From Actinomadura oligospora ATCC 43269 (GTDB lineage: Bacteria > Actinomycetota > Actinomycetes > Streptosporangiales > Streptosporangiaceae), in NCBI RefSeq assembly GCF_000518265.1, contig NZ_JADG01000018.1:62001-126000 (forward strand): a stretch of DNA of 64,000 nt, in the 5' to 3' direction. A program made the position numbers and the translations under genes. The first letter of the stretch is position 1. The number at the start of each line of letters is the position of its first letter. The notes under the pieces are model-generated. The model did no database searches, had not been told where the DNA came from, and worked only from the letters and a program-made list of their open reading frames with translations. Shown piece by piece: positions 25,037-33,062 of the stretch.

Positions 25037-25801
25037 TCAGTCGCGCGCGACGACGCGGTTGGAGAGCGTGCCGATGCCCTCGATCTCGACGGTCACCTCG
25101 TCGCCGATCTCCATCGGCCCGACGCCCGCCGGGGTGCCGGTGAGGATCACGTCGCCGGGCAGCAGCGTCATGACCTGGGTCACGTACTCCACCAGCGCGG
25201 CGATGTCGTGGGTGAGCTCGGAGGTGCGGGCCTCCTGCCTGACCTCGCCGTTCAGCCGCGTGGTGATCGCCAGGTCGGACGGGTCGAGCTCGGTCTCGAT
25301 CCACGGGCCGAGCGGGCAGAACGTGTCGAAGCCCTTGGCCCGCGTCCACTGGCCGTCCTGCTTCTGCAGGTCGCGGGCGGTGACGTCGTTCGCGCAGGTG
25401 TAGCCGAGGATGACGTCCTGCGCGCGGGAGGCCGGGACCTCGCGGCACAGCCGCCCGATCACCACGGCCAGCTCGCCCTCGTAGTCGACCCGCTGGGACA
25501 GCTTCTCCGGGTAGGCGACGGCCTCGCCGGAGCCGATCACGGCCGTGGACGGCTTGCTGAAGATCACCGGTTCGGCGGGCGGCTCGCCGCCCATCTCGCG
25601 GGCGTGCTCGGCGTAGTTCTTGCCGATCGCGATGACCTTGCTGGGCAGGATCGGCGCGAGCAGGCGCACGTCGGCCAGCGGGAAACGCTGCCCCGTGAAG
25701 GTCAGCTCTCCGAACGGGTGTGCCGCGATGGCGGCGATGGTGTTCTCTTCGACCACCCCGAAGGACATGCCTTCACCGGTGGAGAACCTCGCGATACGCA
25801 T
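25037..25801 (-). CDS. fumarylacetoacetate hydrolase (FAH) family enzyme
   Basis: A 254-residue enzyme with the N-terminal MRIARFSTGEGMSFGVVEE cap, IGKNYAEHAREMG (about 60-72), the metal-binding acid pair in DYEGELAVVIGR (about 108-119), GYTCANDVTARDLQ, and TGTPAGVGPMEIGDEVTVEIEGIGTLSN. Such enzymes hydrolyse or isomerise beta-diketo or oxo-enoic acids from aromatic degradation, or act as oxaloacetate decarboxylases. The substrate cannot be assigned. The family needs Mg or Mn. Confidence 0.92.
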   Translation of the reverse strand: MRIARFSTGEGMSFGVVEENTIAAIAAHPFGELTFTGQRFPLADVRLLAPILPSKVIAIGKNYAEHAREMGGEPPAEPVIFSKPSTAVIGSGEAVAYPEKLSQRVDYEGELAVVIGRLCREVPASRAQDVILGYTCANDVTARDLQKQDGQWTRAKGFDTFCPLGPWIETELDPSDLAITTRLNGEVRQEARTSELTHDIAALVEYVTQVMTLLPGDVILTGTPAGVGPMEIGDEVTVEIEGIGTLSNRVVARD

Positions 25802-25828
25802 GTTCAGCAGCCTAATCGGCGCGCGGAC

Positions 25829-27472
25829 TCAGAATCCGCACGCCCGTCCGGCGAGCTGGCAGCCCTCCGGCCGCGCGGGCAGCCCGGTGGCCCCGAACCG
25901 GACCGTCCAGCTTCCGCCGGGCGGGATGGCGACCGTCCCGTCGATCTCCACGTGCGTCCCGCCGTGGACGAGTTCGGCTCCCCAGATCGCGTGGACGTCG
26001 GCGCGCGGCGTGTCGAACGTGATCTTCCATCCGGTCAGCGGGGTGGTTCCGGGGTTGGTGACGACGAACTGGCCCTCGAAGTACCCCTGGCTCTGCTGGA
26101 CGATCTGGTAGCTGATCCCGTTTCCCTGCGCGACCTGGCCGGCCGGCGCGGGTTCGGGGCCGCCGGTCGCGGGCGGCACCGCCCCCGGCGTCCCGGCGGG
26201 CGATTCCGAGGGCGCGACGGATGGCGGCGGCGACGGTGTGGCGGTCCCGGACGGCTCGCCGGAAGGCTCATCAGAGGGCGAGGCGCCCGGCGTCGACGAC
26301 GACGTCGGCTCCAGTGACGCGGTGGCCGTGGCCGAGGAGTCCGGCGTGGTCGCCGATTCGTCGTCCTTGCCGGACGATCCGCCCAGCAGCATGGCCGCTC
26401 CGACACCGGCCAGTACGAGCACCACGCCGACGACGAGCGCCACCAGCGCCCAGGGGCGCCGCTTCTGGCCCGACGGACCGGACGGGCCGGATGGGCCCGG
26501 CATGGGGGTGCCTGTCGGAGCCGTGACACCGCCGAGGGCCTGGGCTGGGCTGGGCGCCTGGGCTGGGCTGGTCGCCGGGCCGCCTGCGGGGGCGGTCGGC
26601 GGGATGCCGAAGGCCGCCTTGGAGCCGGACGGCGGGGTGCCTCCGGCCACGCTCCGGTCGCCGGTGTGCGGTCCGGAGGAGGAGCGCGAGGGAGGGCCCG
26701 CTGCGGGAGCGCTCCGCGCGTCCGGTGCGGAGGGCATTGGGGGTGCGGACGGAGCCGGAGGGATGCCTTCTGCGCCCAGTGCGACGGCGACCTCGCCTGA
26801 GGGGGCTCTTGCGGGTGGGGTCGGCTGCGCGGGCGGGTCCGTCATCGTGGACGGCTCGTGCGGCCGGGGCGCTTCGGCTGCGTCCTCAGCAGGGCCTGCG
26901 GCCTCGGCGCCGAAGATGGCCGTCCAGTCGTCATCGTCGGCTTCCGGGGCGGGCTCGCGCTCGGGCTCCGAGGGGGCGGTGTCGTTCGGCGCCGGGGACG
27001 CGAAGGGGACCGAGTCCGAGTCCTCGCGCCTGGGGATCGGGATATCGGTGATCGTGACAGGCGCGGGCACGGGCGCGGGATCGTCGGTGGGCTCGGAGGG
27101 TCCTTCGACGTCATCGATCTCGGAGAGGTCGGTGACGGTCGCGGTGGGCGCCGGGACGTCGTCGATCTCGGGGAGGTCGGTGACGGTTTCGATGGGCGTC
27201 GGGACGTCGTCGGCCTCGGGAAGGTCGGTGATGGTGGCGGTGGGCGCCGGGACGTCGGTGATCGTCTCGTCCGGGGACGCGTCGGTGGTGGCGTCCGGCG
27301 GGACGTCGTCGACCTCCATGTGATCGTCCACCGGCGGGTCGTCGGTGGGCAGGGGGTCGATCAGGGTCTCGTCGGGAGTGGGGCCGGGGGCGGCGGATCG
27401 CCGCTTGGGGACCGCGAACTCCGCGGTGTTCGTGTGGTCCGGGGGGACGTACCCCGGGGAATCGCCGCTCAC
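25829..27472 (-). CDS. membrane protein with long disordered N-terminus and C-terminal cellulose-binding-like (CBM2) domain
   Basis: The 547-residue protein has four parts. Residues 1-335 are Pro/Asp/Ala-rich and probably disordered, with three 16-residue tandem repeats at about 72-120 (VPAPTATITDLPEADD and variants). One membrane helix at about 338-360 (WALVALVVGVVLVLAGVGAAMLL) follows the basic QKRRP. A Ser/Thr/Pro linker comes next, then a CBM2-like beta sandwich at about 450-547 (FVVTNPGTTPLTGWKITFD, HAIWGAELVHGG, IPPGGSWTVRFGATG) with two terminal cysteines. Orientation is probably N-in, with the sugar-binding domain outside. The GTG start has GGAGAGG upstream. The disordered cytoplasmic part is unusual for this architecture. 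Confidence 0.75.
   Translation of the reverse strand: MSGDSPGYVPPDHTNTAEFAVPKRRSAAPGPTPDETLIDPLPTDDPPVDDHMEVDDVPPDATTDASPDETITDVPAPTATITDLPEADDVPTPIETVTDLPEIDDVPAPTATVTDLSEIDDVEGPSEPTDDPAPVPAPVTITDIPIPRREDSDSVPFASPAPNDTAPSEPEREPAPEADDDDWTAIFGAEAAGPAEDAAEAPRPHEPSTMTDPPAQPTPPARAPSGEVAVALGAEGIPPAPSAPPMPSAPDARSAPAAGPPSRSSSGPHTGDRSVAGGTPPSGSKAAFGIPPTAPAGGPATSPAQAPSPAQALGGVTAPTGTPMPGPSGPSGPSGQKRRPWALVALVVGVVLVLAGVGAAMLLGGSSGKDDESATTPDSSATATASLEPTSSSTPGASPSDEPSGEPSGTATPSPPPSVAPSESPAGTPGAVPPATGGPEPAPAGQVAQGNGISYQIVQQSQGYFEGQFVVTNPGTTPLTGWKITFDTPRADVHAIWGAELVHGGTHVEIDGTVAIPPGGSWTVRFGATGLPARPEGCQLAGRACGF
27113..27256 (-). repeat. 48-bp tandem repeat, three copies
   Basis: Inside the preceding membrane-protein gene, three copies of a 48-bp unit encode VPAPTATITDLPEADD-like 16-mers. 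Differences between copies are few, so the array looks recent or is kept uniform. Copy number could vary between strains. Confidence 0.75.
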
Positions 27473-27567
27473 CTGGTCACCTCTCCAGCGTGTGGTCTCA
27501 CTGGATGCGACGGTCCGCGGGGCGTTCCGGTTCGCCCGGAACGCGATCATTCTGGACGCCGGAGCGG

Positions 27568-27927
27568 CTACTCCTCCGAGCCGCGGCGGGCGGCGCGGCG
27601 CTGGTGCCGGTTGAGCATGTCGGTGATCAGGCCGATCGCGTCCGGGGTGGTGGTGTCCGGGGCTCCGCTGAGCCAGCGGGTGGCCTCGGCGAGCAGGTCC
27701 TCGGCGGCGTCGCCCGCGCGGCGCTCGTCGGCGAGGCGGCCCAGGACGTCGCCGAGGCGCAGGGCCGCTCCGGGGCTGCCGGCCTCGGCGGCGCGGCGGT
27801 ACCAGGACGCGGCCTGTTCGAGGTCGCCGTCGCGTTCGAAGGTCTCCCCCAGGCCGTGGGCGACGCCCGCGAACGGCTCGTCCTCGACGGTCCGTACGGA
27901 CTCGGGACGCCAGGTTCGGGCGGGCAT
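27568..27927 (-). CDS. small TPR/Sel1-like repeat protein
   Basis: A 119-residue protein with one clear Sel1/TPR-type helical hairpin, GDLEQAASWYRRAAEAGSPGAALRLGDVL (about residues 35-63; key residues AASWYRRAAEAG and ALRLG), flanked by partial repeats. Such repeats mediate protein contacts. The ATG used has GGAG six bases upstream; an ATG at 28002 would add 25 basic residues but has no ribosome site. It precedes the CBM2 protein gene on the same strand. Confidence 0.6.
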   Translation of the reverse strand: MPARTWRPESVRTVEDEPFAGVAHGLGETFERDGDLEQAASWYRRAAEAGSPGAALRLGDVLGRLADERRAGDAAEDLLAEATRWLSGAPDTTTPDAIGLITDMLNRHQRRAARRGSEE

Positions 27928-28094
27928 GGGATTCTCCGGGGCGGCTCTGGGAAGGGGCGCGCGCGCCGCGTGTGCCGCGGCGCGCGATCTCGGGTAACTC
28001 ATGGTGGCCGTCCGGCGCCGCCTTCGCCACCGGTTTGGGCATGTTCACCGGCATTTCTGGTGTTCGTGCGACTACAGTGCGCTAAATCACCTGG

Positions 28095-28379
28095 TCAGGC
28101 GACGAGGTCCTGGTAGTCGGGGTGCTTCTCGATCCAGCCCTTGATGAACGGGCAGAGCGGGATGAGGGTCCGGCCACCGGCGCGGACGTCGTCCAGGGCG
28201 CCGCGGGCGAGCGCGCCCCCGACGCCCTGCCCCTCGAAGCCGGGGAGGGTCTCGGTGTGGGTGAAGACGACGATCCGGCCCTTGGCGCGCAGTTCGTATT
28301 CGGCGAACCCCGCGAGCTCCCCGTCCACGGTGATCTCGTAGCGGCTCTGGTCGGGGGCGTCCTTGACGATTTTGTTCAT
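28095..28379 (-). CDS. GNAT-like N-acetyltransferase (YidJ/COG2388 type)
   Basis: A 94-residue minimal acetyltransferase. RYEITVDGELAGFAEYEL forms the first strands, RIVVFTHTETLPGFEGQGVGGALARGALDDVR has the shortened acetyl-CoA loop (QGVGGAL), and the terminal LIPLCPFIKGWIEKHPDYQDLV is diagnostic of this subgroup. The substrate is unknown. It lies 48 bases downstream of cimA on the same strand. Confidence 0.88.
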   Translation of the reverse strand: MNKIVKDAPDQSRYEITVDGELAGFAEYELRAKGRIVVFTHTETLPGFEGQGVGGALARGALDDVRAGGRTLIPLCPFIKGWIEKHPDYQDLVA

Positions 28380-28427
28380 GCCCGATCAATGCCCGGACGG
28401 GCATGAAGATTCCCGTCCGGGACGCGA

Positions 28428-30008
28428 TCAGCCGGCGGGCTCGTGACCGGCGTGGAGCAGGCAGTACGTGACGGCCTCCTCCAGGGCCTGCCAGGACGCG
28501 GCGATGACGTTGTCCTCGACGCCGACCGTGCCCCACTCACGCTCGCCGTCGCTGGACTCGATGAGGACGCGGGTGCGGGCGTCGGTGCCGTGCGTGCCCT
28601 CCAGGATGCGGACCTTGTAGTCGGTCAGCTCCATGCGGGCGAGCTCGGGGTAGAGGCGGCCGAGCGCGAGGCGGAGCGCGTTGTCGAGGGCGTTGACCGG
28701 ACCGTTGCCCTCGCCGGTGGCGATGATCCGCTCCCCCTTGGCGTACAGCTTGACGGTGGCCTCCGACACCATGGAGCCGTCCGGGCGGCGCTCCACGATC
28801 GTCCGCCACGACTCGACGTCGAAGTGCCGGGGGCGGACGCCGGTGAGCTCCTCGCGCAGCAGCAGCTCGAAGGACGCGTCGGCGGCCTCGAAGGTGTAGC
28901 CGGTGGACTCCAGCTCCTTGACCTTGGTGACGACGGCCCCGGCGCGTTCGCCGGACAGGTCGTAGCCGAGCTCGCGGCCCTTCAGCTCGACCGACGCGCG
29001 TCCGGCCATGCTGGAGACGAGCATCCGCATGTCGTTGCCGACGGCGGCGGGGTCGATGTGCTGGTAGAGGTCCGGGTCCACCTTGATCGCGGACGCGTGC
29101 AGCCCGGCCTTGTGCGCGAACGCGGACAGGCCGACGTACGGCTGCTGCGAGCCGGGCGCGACGTTGGTGACCTCGGAGACGGCGTGGGCGGTGCGGGTCA
29201 TGAGCGCGAGCTGCTCGTCCGAGACGAGCCTCATGCCGCGCTTGAGCTGCAGGTTCCCGACGAGCGTGAAGAGGTTGGCGTTGCCGCTGCGTTCGCCGTA
29301 GCCGTTGGCGCAGCCCTGCACGTGGGTCGCGCCGGCGCGGACGGCGGCCAGCGTGTTGGCGACCGCGCAGCCCGAGTCGTCGTGGCAGTGGATGCCGACG
29401 CGCGCGCCCACGGACACGACGTCGTGGACGACCTCGGCGAGCTCGTCCGGCAGCATGCCGCCGTTGGTGTCGCAGAGCGCGACCACGTCGGCGCCCGCCT
29501 CGGCGGCCGTCCGGACGACCTCCAGCGCGTACGCGCGGTTGGCGAGGTAGCCGTCGAAGAAGTGCTCGGCGTCCAGGAACACGCGTCGGCCCTCCGCGCG
29601 CAGGTGGGAGACCGTGTCGCGGATCATCGCGAGGTTCTCCTCCAGGGTCGTGCGGAGGGCCAGCTCGACATGCCGGTCGTGGCTCTTGGCCACGAGCGTC
29701 ACGACGGACGCGCCCGAGTCGCGCAGAGCGGCCACCTGAAGGTCGTCGGCGGCCTTCACACCGGCCCGGCGGGTCGCGCCGAACGCGGTGAGCTGCGCGT
29801 TCCTCAGCCCCAGCTCTGTTCGAGCGCGGCGGAAGAACTCGGTGTCCTTGGGGTTGGCCCCGGGCCAGCCGCCCTCGATGAAGCCGACGCCGAGCGCGTC
29901 GAGGTGACGCGCGACGGCGAGCTTGTCGTCCACGGAGAGGTTGAGCCCCTCCTGCTGCGAGCCGTCACGCAGCGTGGTGTCGTACACGTGAAACGCGTCG
30001 CCCTGCAT
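28428..30008 (-). CDS. cimA: citramalate synthase
   Basis: A 526-residue member of the isopropylmalate/homocitrate/citramalate synthase family. The catalytic barrel begins HVYDTTLRDGSQQEGLNLSVDDK, with DTTLRDG the metal and acid site, HCHDDSGCAVANTLAAVRAGATHVQGCANGYGERSGNANL carrying the HxH metal pair (about 210), and a C-terminal regulatory domain from about 400. The overall pattern and length fit CimA, which joins pyruvate and acetyl-CoA to start a threonine-independent isoleucine route, rather than LeuA. The gene has a 390-base leader with a leader peptide, hairpins and a regulator palindrome. Confidence 0.88.
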   Translation of the reverse strand: MQGDAFHVYDTTLRDGSQQEGLNLSVDDKLAVARHLDALGVGFIEGGWPGANPKDTEFFRRARTELGLRNAQLTAFGATRRAGVKAADDLQVAALRDSGASVVTLVAKSHDRHVELALRTTLEENLAMIRDTVSHLRAEGRRVFLDAEHFFDGYLANRAYALEVVRTAAEAGADVVALCDTNGGMLPDELAEVVHDVVSVGARVGIHCHDDSGCAVANTLAAVRAGATHVQGCANGYGERSGNANLFTLVGNLQLKRGMRLVSDEQLALMTRTAHAVSEVTNVAPGSQQPYVGLSAFAHKAGLHASAIKVDPDLYQHIDPAAVGNDMRMLVSSMAGRASVELKGRELGYDLSGERAGAVVTKVKELESTGYTFEAADASFELLLREELTGVRPRHFDVESWRTIVERRPDGSMVSEATVKLYAKGERIIATGEGNGPVNALDNALRLALGRLYPELARMELTDYKVRILEGTHGTDARTRVLIESSDGEREWGTVGVEDNVIAASWQALEEAVTYCLLHAGHEPAG

Positions 30009-30044
30009 CTGTGAACCCTTCGAGGGACGACGGGACCGCGCCGG

Positions 30045-30079
30045 AAAACAGAAAGACCCCTCACGGACGTGAGAGGTCT
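30045..30079 (-). terminator. transcription attenuator of cimA
   Basis: Read leftward, AGACCTCTCACG and CGTGAGGGGTCT form a 12-position stem (one mismatch) with a 2-base loop, then TTTCTGTTTT. It is a textbook terminator placed between the leader peptide and the cimA start, about 20 bases after the leader stop codon. Confidence 0.8.
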
Positions 30080-30114
30080 GCGCGCCGGCGGTGTTCCGTC
30101 AGTTGCCGGCGCGC
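30080..30114 (-). promoter_or_regulatory. leader-stop hairpin of the cimA attenuator
   Basis: A perfect 10-bp inverted repeat, GCGCGCCGGC / GCCGGCGCGC, spans the last codons and the stop of the leader peptide. It is likely the pause or alternative structure whose formation depends on ribosome position. Confidence 0.65.
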
Positions 30115-30143
30115 CAGCCGATAATCACGAGGCTGTCGCGCAT
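30099..30143 (-). CDS. cimA leader peptide
   Basis: A 14-residue open frame reading MRDSLVIIGWRAGN, followed by TGA. Four consecutive residues are Leu-Val-Ile-Ile, the end products of the pathway the downstream gene feeds. A hairpin covers its stop and a terminator follows, so ribosome stalling at these codons should favour read-through into cimA. A weak promoter (TTGGCG, 18 bases, CATGCT) would put the transcript start within a few bases of the ATG, so it may be translated leaderless. Confidence 0.8.
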   Translation of the reverse strand: MRDSLVIIGWRAGN

Positions 30144-30188
30144 GATGCCCTGAGCATGCCACAGCCGTCTCAAATTCGCCAACTCGTG

Positions 30189-30203
30189 TCTCATATATCG
30201 AGA
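30189..30203. promoter_or_regulatory. TCTC-N7-GAGA palindrome upstream of cimA
   Basis: TCTCATATATCGAGA, 46 bases before the leader peptide start and 6 bases before the proposed -35. The same motif occurs at leuC/ndgR, leuB and ilvBNC. An activator position relative to the promoter is suggested. Confidence 0.7.
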
Positions 30204-30229
30204 CGACTCCTGGTCGCGGGCATGAGAAA

Positions 30230-30263
30230 GCCCCGCGCGGCGGCGGAGGACGCCGGGCGGGGC
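30230..30263 (-). terminator. terminator after ilvE
   Basis: Read leftward, GCCCCGC ... GCGGGGC with inner GGCG/CGCC pairing, followed by TTTCTC. It lies 136 bases downstream of the ilvE stop and just before the cimA control region, isolating the two. Confidence 0.7.
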
Positions 30264-30359
30264 CGTCTCGCGAACGGGTCGGCTCACGACCTTGGGGCCG
30301 TCTCGGAACCGGCCGCGTACCGGCCTCGGAGGCGGGCCGTCTCGGAGGCGGCCGTCTCT
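30261..30359. repeat. four copies of GGCCGTCTC(G)
   Basis: GGCCGTCTCG occurs at 30261, 30296 and 30335, and GGCCGTCTCT at 30350. On the other strand they read CGAGACGGCC, which resembles the GAGACGGC half of the palindrome at leuC/ndgR. The repeats sit between the ilvE stop and the cimA control region. Confidence 0.5.
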
Positions 30360-30398
30360 CAGGCGGGGCCGAGGGGGCGGACGAGGGGGCTGACCAGG

Positions 30399-31499
30399 TC
30401 AGGCGATCTTGTGGATCCAGCCGTACGTGTCGGGGCGGCGTCCGAACTGGATGCCGATCAGCTCCTCGCGCAGGCGCATGGAGATCGGGCCCGGCTCGCC
30501 GTCGCCGATCGCCCACGCGCGGTCGGCGCCCTTGACCGCGCCGACCGGGCTGATGATCGCGGCGGTGCCGCAGCCGAACACCTCGGTGAGCTCGCCGGAC
30601 TCGCAGCCGTGCTGCCACTCGTCGATGTTGATCTTGCCCTCCTCGACCTGGATGCCGAGGTCGGGGGCGAGCCTGAGCATCGAGTCGCGGGTGATGCCGG
30701 GCAGCAGGGTGCCGGTGAGCGCCGGGGTGAGGATGCGCGGCTGCGGGCCGGAGCCGTAGACGAACATCAGGTTCATCGAGCCGACCTCCTCGACCCAGCG
30801 GTGCTCGACGGCGTCCAGCCAGACGACCTGGTCACAGCCGTTCTCGACGGCCTGGGCCTGCCCGGCGAAGGACGCGGCGTAGTTCCCGCCGGTCTTGGCC
30901 GCGCCCGTGCCGCCGGGGGCGGCGCGGGTGTAGTCCTGGGACAGCCAGACCGTGACCGGCTTGATGCCTCGCGAGTAGTAGTTGCCGGACGGCGACGCGA
31001 TGATCATGAAAAGGTACTCGTTCGCCGGCTGGTTGACGCCGAGCAGCCGGGTCGTGGCGAACATGAACGGCCGCAGGTAGAGGCTGTGGCCCTCGGTCGT
31101 CGGGACCCAGTCGCGGTCGGTGGAGACCAGCAGGTCGATCGCCTCGACGAACAGCTCCTCGGGGATCTCCGGCATGGCCATGCGCTGCGCGGAGGCGTTC
31201 ATCCGGGCGGCGTTGGCGTACGGGCGGAAGGTGACGATCGAGCCGTCCGCCTGGCGGTAGGCCTTGAGGCCCTCGAAAAGCTCCTGCGCGTAGTGCAGGA
31301 CCTGGGAGGCCGGGTCCAGCGTGATCGGGCCGTAGGGCTCGAGCTTGGCGTCGTGCCAGCCCTTGTCCTTGTGGTAACGGATCGTGATCATGTGATCCGT
31401 GAAGTGCTGGCCCCATCCGGGATCGGCCAGAATTCCCGCGCGGTCCTCCGCCGAGACGGGGTTCTCGTTGCGCGTGATCTCGAAGTCGAGTGTGCTCAT
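30399..31499 (-). CDS. ilvE: branched-chain amino acid aminotransferase
   Basis: A 366-residue fold-type IV aminotransferase of the long BCAT class: HFTDHMITIRYHKDKGWHDAKLEPYGPITLDPASQVLHYAQELFEGLKAYRQADG near the N-terminus (key residues FEGLKAYR), catalytic-lysine region GTGAAKTGGNYAASFAGQAQA (about 194-214; the lysine in KTGGNYA), WLDAVEHRWVEEVGSMNL, and FGCGTAAIISPVG. It makes Leu, Ile and Val from their 2-oxo acids. The upstream ribosome site is GGGAGAGGA. It is read after leuB but a strong terminator separates them, so it has its own promoter. Confidence 0.97.
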   Translation of the reverse strand: MSTLDFEITRNENPVSAEDRAGILADPGWGQHFTDHMITIRYHKDKGWHDAKLEPYGPITLDPASQVLHYAQELFEGLKAYRQADGSIVTFRPYANAARMNASAQRMAMPEIPEELFVEAIDLLVSTDRDWVPTTEGHSLYLRPFMFATTRLLGVNQPANEYLFMIIASPSGNYYSRGIKPVTVWLSQDYTRAAPGGTGAAKTGGNYAASFAGQAQAVENGCDQVVWLDAVEHRWVEEVGSMNLMFVYGSGPQPRILTPALTGTLLPGITRDSMLRLAPDLGIQVEEGKINIDEWQHGCESGELTEVFGCGTAAIISPVGAVKGADRAWAIGDGEPGPISMRLREELIGIQFGRRPDTYGWIHKIA

Positions 31500-31638
31500 C
31501 GTGGTAGTCCTCTCCCGGATCGCCAGGCGGCACCGTTGCCGTCCGACCTTCCCTAGTGCCTATTGTCGTACTTCGTCCGGACCTGGTTAACGACCTGGCC
31601 GGATGGACTTGCCGAAGACGGCGGCACGATGAGAAAAA

Positions 31639-31668
31639 ACCGGGCGCGCCGTCCCTGGCGCGCCCGGT
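31639..31668 (-). terminator. terminator after leuB
   Basis: Perfect 12-bp stem ACCGGGCGCGCC / GGCGCGCCCGGT, 6-base loop, followed leftward by six Ts. One of the strongest intrinsic terminators in the window. Confidence 0.9.
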
Positions 31669-31690
31669 CATGGCTGGTCGGCGAGCGCGC

Positions 31691-32746
31691 CTACCCGGCT
31701 ACTCGCTTGGCGATGGCGTCACCGATCTGCGCGGTGGAGCGGACGCCCGCCCCCGCGCGCTCGATGAGGTCCTCGGCCACGGCGGACTCGACCCGGCGCG
31801 CGGCCGCGGTCTCTCCGAGGTGGTCCAGAAGCATCACGACCGACAGGATAGTGGCTGTCGGGTCCGCCTTGCCCTGCCCGGCGATGTCCGGGGCGCTGCC
31901 GTGGACCGGCTCGAACATCGACGGGGCGGTGCCGTCCGGGTTGACGTTGCCGGACGCGGCGAGCCCGATGCCGCCCGCGACGGCGGCGCCGATGTCGGTG
32001 ATGATGTCGCCGAAGAGGTTGTCGGTGACGATCACGTCGAACCGCTGAGGCTGGTTGACGAAGTACATCGTCGCCGCGTCCACGTGGCAGTAGTCGGTCT
32101 CGACCTGCGGGAACTCCTCGCCGACGCGCCTCAGCGTCCGCTGGTAGAGATCACCCGCGTAGGCGAGGACGTTGTCCTTGTGGACGAGGGTCAGTTTCTT
32201 GCGCGGGCGGGCCGCGGCCTGCTGGAAGGCGTACCGGACGACCCGCTCGACGCCGAAGGCGGTGTTGACGCTCTCCTGGGTGGCGATCTCGTGCGGGGTG
32301 CCCTTGCGGATCACGCCGCCGGTGCCCGCGTAGAGGCTCTCGGTGCCCTCGCGGACGACCAGCATGTCGATGTCGTCCGGTCCGACGCCCGCGAGCGGCG
32401 AGGACGCGCCGGGCAGGAGCTTGACCGGGCGCAGGTTCGCGTAGTGGTCGAACTCGAACCGGGTGCGGAGCAGCAGGCCGCGCTCCAGCAGGCCGGACGG
32501 CACGGACGGGTCGCCGATCGCGCCGAGCAGGATGACGTCCTGGTCGCGCAGCTCCGCGAGGACCGAGTCCGGAAGGACCTCGCCGGTGCGGTGGTAGCGC
32601 GCGGCGCCGAGGTCGTACTCGGTCTGCTCGAAACTCAGGTCGTGGGCGGGGGCGACGGCGTCGAGGACCTTCAGCCCCTCGGCGACGACCTCCGGGCCGA
32701 TCCCGTCACCGGGAACGGCCGCGAGTCGGATGCTGCGGGAAGCCAT
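31691..32746 (-). CDS. leuB: 3-isopropylmalate dehydrogenase
   Basis: A 351-residue NAD-dependent beta-decarboxylating dehydrogenase: IRLAAVPGDGIGPEVVAEGLKVL at the N-terminus, LLLRTRFEFDHYANLRPVKLL with the substrate arginines, LTLVHKDNVLAYAGDLYQR with the catalytic lysine, and NLFGDIITDIGAAVAGGIGLAASGNVN with the metal aspartates. The shorter length and YANLRP fit the actinobacterial LeuB2 type. The ATG chosen begins just before the conserved ASRSIRLA; an earlier in-frame GTG/ATG lies in the promoter. Confidence 0.96.
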   Translation of the reverse strand: MASRSIRLAAVPGDGIGPEVVAEGLKVLDAVAPAHDLSFEQTEYDLGAARYHRTGEVLPDSVLAELRDQDVILLGAIGDPSVPSGLLERGLLLRTRFEFDHYANLRPVKLLPGASSPLAGVGPDDIDMLVVREGTESLYAGTGGVIRKGTPHEIATQESVNTAFGVERVVRYAFQQAAARPRKKLTLVHKDNVLAYAGDLYQRTLRRVGEEFPQVETDYCHVDAATMYFVNQPQRFDVIVTDNLFGDIITDIGAAVAGGIGLAASGNVNPDGTAPSMFEPVHGSAPDIAGQGKADPTATILSVVMLLDHLGETAAARRVESAVAEDLIERAGAGVRSTAQIGDAIAKRVAG

Positions 32747-32786
32747 GCGCAGACTGTACCGCATTGTCTCACTCAATGGTCGTCCA

Positions 32787-32801
32787 TCTCAATAGGTGAG
32801 A
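32787..32801. promoter_or_regulatory. TCTC-N7-GAGA palindrome upstream of leuB
   Basis: TCTCAATAGGTGAGA, 41 bases before the leuB start. It is the third member of the shared motif. A second partial copy, GTCTCACTCA, lies 20 bases closer to the gene. Confidence 0.65.
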
Positions 32802-32875
32802 CACCTTGGGAGCTGTGGCACTTGACGTCGAAACCCCCCGAAGGGGACGCTTCGGGTGACAAGTTCACATCGAGG

Positions 32876-33019
32876 CGACGGTGCGCAGGAACCCGGTGAG
32901 ATTCCGGGACGGTCCCGCCACTGTGACCAGGAAGTCTCCCCCCGCAACTGACCACGGCCGGACACGGCTGGAAGGTCGGCGGGAGGCGCTGATCTGGGAG
33001 TCAGGACACTGACCCGTCG
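32876..33019 (+). promoter_or_regulatory. cobalamin riboswitch controlling cbtBA
   Basis: P1 is CGACGG at the 5' end pairing with CCGTCG at the 3' end. Between them are GGAACCCGGTGAGATTCCGGGAC, shown here by its parts: the GGAACCCGGTGA and ATTCCGGGAC arms, then the GCCACTGTGACC core, GGAAGTC, and the B12-box-like GAGTCAGGACACTGACC. After the aptamer, TCCTC at 33020-33024 can pair with GAGGA at 33051-33055, the ribosome site of cbtB, around an inner CGGGG/CCCCG stem. This suggests that bound cobalamin hides the ribosome site and blocks translation. Confidence 0.9.
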
Positions 33020-33062
33020 TCCTCCCGCTACCGGGGCGAGTGCACCCCGTGAGGAGACCCTG

